From DASUAS01 sp963819475 (GTDB taxonomy: Bacteria; Actinomycetota; Acidimicrobiia; IMCC26256; DASPTH01): a stretch of DNA of 64,000 nt. The notes beneath the pieces were generated by a model. The model was not told where the DNA came from and made no database searches. It saw only the letters and a program-made list of their open reading frames with translations. The stretch is from the NCBI GenBank assembly GCA_963819475.1, contig CAWFWE010000002.1, positions 372,001-436,000 of the forward strand, read 5' to 3'. Made by a program: the position numbers and the translations under genes. Shown here piece by piece: positions 58,668 through 64,000 of this stretch (position 1 is the stretch's first letter; the number at the start of each line of letters is the position of its first letter).

Positions 58668-60307
58668 TAGCCCGGACCTTTCAGTAAGGGTGTTTGAGCG
58701 CCGCGGGTGGGGGCGTAGCGTCGGGGGTGTCGTGGGCGGCGGCGTGATCGCGTGTGGTTGGGTGCTGGGCGGGGTGTTTTCGTGATGCTGGGGGTGTTCA
58801 GGACGTGTTCGGCCAAGCCGTGCCGACTCCGCGTGCGGGACGGGTCGGTCTACGCGTGGATAGGGAGCGAACGCGTTGACGCGAACGCGGCGATGAGCTG
58901 GTCGCGCCAGGGCCAGTTCGCCGCGACGCGTAGCCGGGCGCGTCGTCCGCTCCGGGTGATCACGCCAGCTGCGTGGAAAAGGCAGTAGCGAAGCCGTTTG
59001 GGCTCCGCGCGTGCGAGGTCGCCGTCGAGGCAGAGCAGTCGGGTCCAGGCGAGCAGGTCGTGCGCGACGAGCACGAGGGTGAGCCACGCGGTGTTGATCG
59101 CGAAGTCCGCCGAGGGCAGGTTGGCCAGGCCGGTGTCTTTGGCGTCGCAGATCTGTCGTTCGGCGCGACCGCGTCCGCGATGCAGCGCTTCGAGATACGC
59201 GATGTCTCGCTCGGGCAGGTCGGTGACGAAGACTTGGAAGCGATGCCCATCGACATCAGTGAAGGTGAGCTGCGCGCCCGGGTGAGGGTCTTCTCGGCGG
59301 GCGATCATCCGCATCCCCTCACCCCAGGCGGAGAGATCAACGAGCCCGGTGATCTCGACAACCGCCGCGCCGTCACGTTCCTGGTGGCCGTCCGCGCTCA
59401 ACGCTGGCTGCCACACCGATTCGGGCATGCCGACCAGCACCTTCGCGATCTCGGCGGTGAGGCGATGCCCGATCGCGAACCGCACGTGGCGTGCGCGGCA
59501 CGCGTCGACGAACCCGTGCGAAAGTCCCGCCGAGTCCGCCCGGGCGATCACCTCCACCGCGGCGGGATCGACCGGCAGCTGCACGAGCGCAGCGTCGAGC
59601 ACCTCGACGTGATCAGTCGCGGTGCCCGACCCGGCGTTGCCGGGCCGCAGCTTCGCCGCCAACGCTTCACCAGTCGCGTCCAAGAACGCCAACAACGGAT
59701 GGAACCCGAACCCGCGCTTGTACGTCGGTGCCGCACCTTCCTTCTCCGAATGGGCGGTGACCAACGTGGCGTCGATGTCGATCACATAGAACCCCGGATC
59801 CGCGCCCGCTGCCCACGCCTGGCGGCGGCCCGCCGCGCGTGCCGACCGCGATTCGCGCCAACGCCGCATCATCGATCGCGTCCAGCGCACGCCACGCCGT
59901 CGCCAGCGACGCCACCTCACCAAAGAGACCCGGCTGGTCGCGCAGCACCGCGAGGTCCGAGATCGTCTCACCACCACCAGCGAGCATCACTGCCAGATCG
60001 ACCAGCACCCGACCCCGATCATGGCCCCGACGCCGCCGCTTCGTCGGCTCCATCGCCACCGACAACCCCGCCGTCACACCGAGCTCGTCGGCAAGATCGC
60101 ACAACAACCTCGAACCCACGTGCGCAACCACGTTCCTGCCATCACCGGTCACCAACAGCTGCGGCCGCGTCGAGTTACGCTGCATCTCGGAAGTGCCCTC
60201 CTGACTCGGGACCTGCTGTCTTCGCAAACCGCAGTATCCCTTGACAGGAGGGCGTTTTCGCGGACGCGACCCCCGATCACCAGCCCCCTACTGAAAGGTC
60301 CGGGCTA
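58668..60307 (-). mobile_element. IS1380-family insertion sequence
   Basis: About 1.64 kb with terminal repeats TAGCCCGGACCTTTCAGTA (58668-58686) and TACTGAAAGGTCCGGGCTA (60289-60307). Its left tip is only 3 bp from the target duplication of the neighbouring IS256 copy. No clear target duplication of its own. Contains a frameshifted transposase. Confidence 0.8.
58850..60185 (-). pseudogene. Frameshifted IS1380-family transposase
   Basis: From ATG 60185 the first frame gives MQRNSTRPQLLVTGDGRNVV, LADELGVTAGLS and LFGEVASLATAWRALDAI; near 59840 the frame shifts by one base, and the rest reads RRQAWAAGADPGFYVIDIDA, YKRGFGFHPLLAFLD, VIARADSAGLSHGFVDAC, GRAERQICDAKDTGLANLPS and NTAWLTLVLVAHDLLAW to the stop at 58850. 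The IS1380 catalytic residues fall in FYVIDID, ARADS and the ERQICDAK region. Probably inactive unless frameshifting is programmed. Confidence 0.85.
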
Positions 60308-60378
60308 ATTCACGGCTCCCGCTCGCGTGCCAATTCCCGAGCAAAGACCTCGGTGTCTGAAACCAGGACATCGGCGAG

Positions 60379-61615
60379 TGATGTGTCAAGACATAGGCGA
60401 CACCGAGGTGGGGGTCGCCGATGGACAGGGCCGGATATCTGGTTGAGGCGCACGTGCGGGAGGGACGCCCGGTCGCGGAGTTGGCGAGGGCGCATGGGGT
60501 GCATCCGAGTTGGATCTACCGGCTGCTGGCCCGCTACCGGTCCGAGGGCGACGCGGGACTGATTCCTCGGTCCCGTCGTCCGCGAACGTCACCGAACGCG
60601 CTGGGGGGCGAACTCGAGGAAGAGATCGTGCTGTTGCGCAAGCAGCTGACCGAAGAAGGACTCGACGCCGGCGCGCAGACCATCCACTGGCATCTGGAGG
60701 CGACGCCACGGCCAGGCGCCGTCGCTGAGCACGATCATGCGAGTATTGCGTCGCCGTGGCTGCGTAGTCCCTCAGCCCCAGAAGCGCCCCAAGTCGTCGT
60801 TCGTGCGTTTCGAAGCTGGGCTCCCGAACGAGTGCTGGCAGTCGGATATGACGCACTGGAGCCTCACTGACGGCACCGGCGTCGAGATCGTCAACTTCCT
60901 CGACGACCACAGCCGACTCTGCGTCGCGTCACACGCACTGCCGGTCACCAAAGCCACCGACGTCGCCGAGATCTTCCTCAGCGCGTGCGCCTGCTACGGC
61001 ACGCCCGCCGCGCTGCTCACCGACAACGGCTGCATCTACACCGCGAAACACCGCAACGGCAAAGTCGTCATCGAGACACTGCTCGAAACGCTCGGCGTCA
61101 CGTTCAAACACTCGCGTCCCTACCACCCCCAGACGTGCGGCAAGGTCGAACGCTTCCACCAGACCCTCAAGAAGTTCCTCACCAAACAGCCCGCCGGCAC
61201 CCTCACCGAGCTCCAGACCCACCTCGAGCGCTTCGTCACCTACTACAACCAGCAACGACCCCACCGAGCACTCGGACGCGCCACACCCCAGACGGTCTTC
61301 GACACCAAGACCAAAGCCCACCCGCCCCGACGTCGATCCGACACCCACTTCCGCGTCCGACACGACCGCGTCGACCAGCACGGCTCGATCACCCTGCGCT
61401 ACCAATCCAAGCTCCACCACATCGGCATGGGAGCCCGCTACCGACACCAGCCCGTCGTGCTCCTCATCGCCGACCGCGACGTCCGAATCGTCACCCCAGA
61501 CGGCGAACTCCTCCGCCACCTCACCCTCGACCCGACCCGCGACTACCAGCCCCAAACCCAAGGCTGGATCTCTACGATGACCTGACACATGCGTCGCCTA
61601 TGACGCGACACATCA
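60379..61615 (+). mobile_element. IS481-family insertion sequence
   Basis: About 1.24 kb. The left end TGATGTGTCAAGACATAGG (from 60379) matches the reverse complement of the right end TGATGTGTCGCGTCATAGG (from 61615), both continuing CGAC. The TGTGTCAAGACATAGGCGAC type end is typical of IS481. No certain target duplication. Contains one frameshifted transposase. Confidence 0.75.
60421..61585 (+). pseudogene. Frameshifted IS481-family transposase
   Basis: The first frame (ATG 60421) encodes the N-terminal HTH: LVEAHVREGRPVAELARAHG, HPSWIYRLLARYRSEGDAGL and IHWHLE. After an extra G near 60700 the remainder continues in another frame: RRHGQAPSLSTIMRVLRRRG, NECWQSDMTHWSL with the first Asp, ALLTDNGCIYTAKHRNGK with the second Asp, and TCGKVERFHQTLKKFL with the Glu, ending at 61585. 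All domains exist, but the single frameshift probably kills it. Confidence 0.85.
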
Positions 61616-61621
61616 CACGAG

Positions 61622-61668
61622 TGGAGGTGATGGGACTTGAACCCACGACTTCTACGTTGCGAACGTAA
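61622..61668 (-). other. 3' half of a tRNA (tRNA-Ala-like), probable attachment-site remnant
   Basis: On the minus strand this reads as a canonical tRNA from the anticodon stem to the discriminator base: anticodon stem TTACG/CGTAG with loop TTCGCAA, 5-nt variable loop, T-arm GTGGG-TTCAAGT-CCCAT and acceptor strand CACCTCC plus A. The acceptor has T at position 70, as tRNA-Ala needs. The 5' half is absent; instead there is unrelated sequence including the palindrome CCGCTGATCAGCGG (61680-61693). Integrase attachment cores often start at the anticodon arm. Confidence 0.6.
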
Positions 61669-61740
61669 ATCGCCTCAGCCCGCTGATCAGCGGCTTCGCG
61701 TATTTCCGCAGGGCAGGCCGCGTTTTCGGGTACCTGTGAA

Positions 61741-61792
61741 TGACCGTGGTTGACCGTGATTGGCCTTCCGTTGTGGTGCACGTGTGGTGCAC
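61741..61792. repeat. Short direct repeats resembling integrase arm sites
   Basis: TGACCGTGGT/TGACCGTGAT in tandem (61741-61760) and GTGGTGCAC twice (61773-61781, 61784-61792) lie about 75-125 bp from the tRNA half; TCACTCCCGCGACTACTCCCG follows at 61949-61969. Repeats of this kind next to a tRNA core are expected of attachment-site arms. Nothing else is recognised between 61669 and 61991. Confidence 0.4.
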
Positions 61793-61991
61793 GAACGCCC
61801 GCGCGTGGGGTTCAACTCGGAGGGGGGACTTGCGACTTGAAGCAACGCCCCCGCTGACGCGGGTCGTCGCCCTCGCGGCAGAGCACACCGCGATGGTGCA
61901 GACTCTCTCTCGAACGCACGAGCGGCCGTGACGTTATGGTGGACTGAATCACTCCCGCGACTACTCCCGTCAGGGCGCCGGTGCAGCACAT

Positions 61992-62387
61992 CTACGCAAA
62001 CACGCTGTCTCGAACCGTGCGGCCGTGAGCCTCTTCGCCCCTCGGCAGGGTCTGCTCCCCGAGTGGATCCCGTCTGAGGGACCGCTCAGAGCGGGGTCGA
62101 TCAGCGTGGAGCACAAGCATGACATCGACGATCTCACGCCGGGGCTCATCCTTGACCTGATAGGTCTCGGCCAGCGTGCCCGATAGGTTCGTTTCCTTCC
62201 ACTGCTGCAAGGCGTCCGTCGATTCCCAGACGTACACCCCGCCGTACTCGTCAGTCTCTGGGTAATGGACGTAGTACTTCTGGAGAAGCCCAGGAACCTG
62301 CCGGTAACGATCGGATCGGTTCTCGAACCGCTCCATCACTTCGTCATAGGAAAGGCGCGAGTCGAAGCGCACCAGCTGGATGATCAC
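61992..62387 (-). CDS. Small dimeric alpha/beta-barrel (monooxygenase-like) protein
   Basis: About 131 residues from GTG 62387: MIIQLVRFDSRLSYDEVMER, YRQVPGLLQKYYVHYPETDE and YGGVYVWESTDALQQWKETN are typical of YdhR/antibiotic-biosynthesis-monooxygenase-like small proteins. The C-terminal 30 residues (RPRSERSLRRDPLGEQ onward) look non-conserved and may be read-through after a lost stop. Function unknown. Confidence 0.7.
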   Translation of the reverse strand: MIIQLVRFDSRLSYDEVMERFENRSDRYRQVPGLLQKYYVHYPETDEYGGVYVWESTDALQQWKETNLSGTLAETYQVKDEPRREIVDVMLVLHADRPRSERSLRRDPLGEQTLPRGEEAHGRTVRDSVFA

Positions 62388-62545
62388 CTTCGCCCTCCTC
62401 GGCTTGATCGCAAGGGCAATGGCAGCGTACCTGCGTGGCCACGGATACTTCCACGCACAGCACGTCGGCGCGTACGAGGTGTCGACGCCGACGCAACGTG
62501 TGGGCGATGGCGCGAAATTGCAGTCGCTCGTCGGCCCCTATGACT

Positions 62546-62653
62546 TCAGCTCGAGTCACGGGCCAAGCTGACGAGGATGCGGCCGATGTCGTCTGGCATC
62601 GAGAGAAACGGCGAATGATCGGTGTCGAGCACTACGGAGTTCGTTGCGCGCTG
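62546..62653 (-). pseudogene. C-terminal fragment of an alpha/beta hydrolase
   Basis: The minus strand reads QRATNSVVLDTDHSPFLSMP and DDIGRILVSLARDSS before a TGA. The DTDHSPFLSxP segment is the catalytic-His loop of alpha/beta hydrolases of the EstC type. No upstream hydrolase sequence is recognisable in any frame, so this is a remnant. The remainder of 62388-62938 shows no other gene. Confidence 0.5.
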
Positions 62654-62938
62654 GCCATGCGGCGCCCGCGCCCGACCGGGATGGCCTAATCCTGTTCGTA
62701 GAGCACGTGTGTCGGGCCGATTCGTATGGGAAGAGATGCGCATTGATGCCCACACCAGGGCCGCTTCGGATCACCGCCCGCATGAGCCTGGTCGAGTTCA
62801 CCGCCGCCTGGGCTTGGTTCTCCTGGCCCGCGCGGCGCGGCCAATCGACCTGCGAATGACCGCGCGTGACGCAACTGACGCCGCCGAGCTCGGCTCGCAC
62901 CACGCGCAGCGCCGACGGACGCTGTTACTGTTCGGACC

Positions 62939-63223
62939 GTGCCTCGCTTTCTCCTAGAGCGGCTGTGGGACCCGATGGACGAGGACGAGCTCGCGAGGAT
63001 GGCTCTCGTCAGCCAACAGGCCATCGACGAACAGTTCCCGGACCTGACGTGGGAACGATCGCTCGTTGTGAGCAGTGCTGACGGAGTGCTGCGCACGTTC
63101 TGCGTGTACGCCAGTCCGAATCTCGATCGCCTGTTCGAGCACTCCGCGGTGGTGGCCTGTCATCGCATCGCGAATGTTTACGAGATCGCGGATGAGGTCG
63201 ATCCGCGTTCGTTCCCATCCTGA
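62939..63223 (+). CDS. DUF4242 (nickel-binding-like) protein
   Basis: A 94-residue DUF4242 protein: MPRFLLERLWDPMDEDELAR, LTWERSLVVSSADGVLRTFC, VYASPNLDRLFEHSA and HRIANVYEIADEVDPRSFP match the family from end to end, including the conserved Trp-Glu, Cys and His residues. GTG 62939 lies seven bases after TACTGT (62926-62931), the leaderless arrangement. Convergent with the regulator at the right edge. Biochemical role unproven. Confidence 0.85.
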   Translation: MPRFLLERLWDPMDEDELARMALVSQQAIDEQFPDLTWERSLVVSSADGVLRTFCVYASPNLDRLFEHSAVVACHRIANVYEIADEVDPRSFPS

Positions 63224-63239
63224 TACGCCGTAATGATGA

Positions 63240-64000
63240 TCATCTAGTGCCTGCGGCGCGCGCGATTGAGAGTCGGTCGTGGCGCGGGTGCAGCACGGTC
63301 TTGGCAGCGACGAATCGCGCGAGTCGCACGTTGGCCCACTCAGGGTCGTTCTCTTCGAGTAGATCGAGCGCGGCGTCGTACCACTGGACTGCCTCCGCCT
63401 TCGCCCATGTGCGATCTGCCTCGTGTGCTGCTGCCAGGTATGCCCGCTGTGCGCGCTCGCTGCTCACGGCATTCCCTGCCAGTCGATAATGACTCGCGAC
63501 CGCTGCAGGTGGGAAGTCCTTTCGATGTAAGGGCGTCTCGAGCGCGACAGCGACCCGCGCGTGCAGTGTCTGGCGGCGCGGTGCCGAAAGCCCGTCGTAG
63601 ACCGCACGTCGGACGGTTGAGTGACTGAACCGGCAGGTCGGAGCGCGGGAAGGGATCTCGACGAGCAGACCGGCGTCGAGCGTGTCCTCAACCGCGGAAC
63701 TGAAATCCGCGGTGTCGAGCGTTATCGAACGCAGAAGATCGAGCGACACGCTGTCACCGACAACCGACGCGAGCGACAGGACGTCCTGCGCGGCGGAGGA
63801 CAGACGGCGGACGCGTCGGGTGATCACCTCCGTGACGCCCGTTGGGACCTCGTCGCCGCCCTCGCTCTCGTCACCGTGCCTGAGAACTTCACCGACGAAC
63901 AACGGATTGCCACCGGTCTCTTCGTGGAGTGACGCGGCACGCATGCGCCGGGCCTCTCGGTCGTCACCAACGAGGAGCTCTTCGATTTCGTCCACAGTGA
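63240..64000 (-). CDS. C-terminal part of an AAA/STAND ATPase regulator (cut by window edge)
   Basis: About 253 residues of an open frame running off the right edge. The segment EETGGNPLFVGEVLRHGDE is the conserved post-ATPase motif of AAA-type LuxR/cyclase-associated regulators, followed by VTRR-like RVRRLSSAAQDVLSLASVVG, CRFSHSTVRRAVYDGLSAPRR and TPR-like helices (AYLAAAHEADRTWAKAEAVQ). There is no LuxR HTH; the protein ends LSIARAAGTR. N-terminal sensor and Walker motifs lie outside the window. Confidence 0.75.
   Translation of the reverse strand, partial: TVDEIEELLVGDDREARRMRAASLHEETGGNPLFVGEVLRHGDESEGGDEVPTGVTEVITRRVRRLSSAAQDVLSLASVVGDSVSLDLLRSITLDTADFSSAVEDTLDAGLLVEIPSRAPTCRFSHSTVRRAVYDGLSAPRRQTLHARVAVALETPLHRKDFPPAAVASHYRLAGNAVSSERAQRAYLAAAHEADRTWAKAEAVQWYDAALDLLEENDPEWANVRLARFVAAKTVLHPRHDRLSIARAAGTR

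Noticed and set aside
62380..62571. 63-residue plus-strand frame starting MITFALLGLIARAMAA
   Set aside because: Overlaps the start of the divergent barrel-protein gene, has no ribosome-binding site and loses hydrophobic or coding character after 25 residues.

Overview
The window is high-GC DNA with strongly biased third codon positions, many GTG/TTG starts and many apparently leaderless genes whose start codon lies 6-8 nt after a TANNNT -10 box. With the families present (TIGR03085/TIGR03086 DinB-like proteins, CGNR zinc finger, LuxR/STAND regulators, GT-C mannosyltransferase-like protein, IS256/IS481/IS1380/ISNCY elements) this points to an actinobacterium. The exact lineage (perhaps Acidimicrobiia or a relative) is inference only.

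Layout. 1-10.9 kb: regulatory and sensory genes (thioredoxin-reductase-like flavoprotein cut by the left edge, two divergent NTF2-like genes, a TPR-LuxR regulator, a TetR with a divergent small gene, a Kelch protein overlapping a cyclase-STAND-LuxR regulator, and a substrate-binding protein without signal peptide). 11-22 kb: metabolic and housekeeping genes (TIGR03086 protein, acylphosphatase, DUF1697, acyl-CoA ligase, hydrolases, sterol-desaturase-like membrane enzyme, secreted repeat protein, and an aldehyde dehydrogenase/GMC oxidoreductase operon). 22.6-30 kb: an OmpR-type two-component system divergent from uppP, followed by a secreted phosphoesterase/membrane glycosyltransferase operon and an MFS transporter. 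The promoters here carry 11-nt-phased GTTCA repeats resembling PHO boxes, so this may be one phosphate- or envelope-stress regulon.

30-63 kb is a plastic accessory region. It holds seven copies (one dead) of the small dihydrofolate-reductase-like/RibD-C family, several small alpha/beta hydrolases, DUF899, cupin, STAS, SRPBCC-ArsR and HxlR-linked genes, a Fic protein, and a wrecked DrrAB-type drug exporter. Five insertion sequences are present. Two are related ISNCY-type elements lying head to tail with identical terminal repeats; one is a fresh IS256 copy with a perfect 8-bp target duplication; the IS1380- and IS481-type copies are frameshifted. A 64-bp direct repeat resembling a tRNA 3' end brackets 7.5 kb (42238-49845), and a tRNA-Ala-like 3' half with short repeats lies at 61622-61792. 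These look like scars of site-specific integration, although no integrase gene remains in the window. The right edge cuts a STAND/AAA-type regulator.

Points of most interest: covarying hairpins that bury the ribosome-binding site of both ISNCY-type transposases; the PHO-box-like repeats; the att-like repeats; a (GAG)10 tract serving as ribosome-binding site; and the clustering of DHFR-like genes. All calls come from reading the sequence alone; no database search was run.
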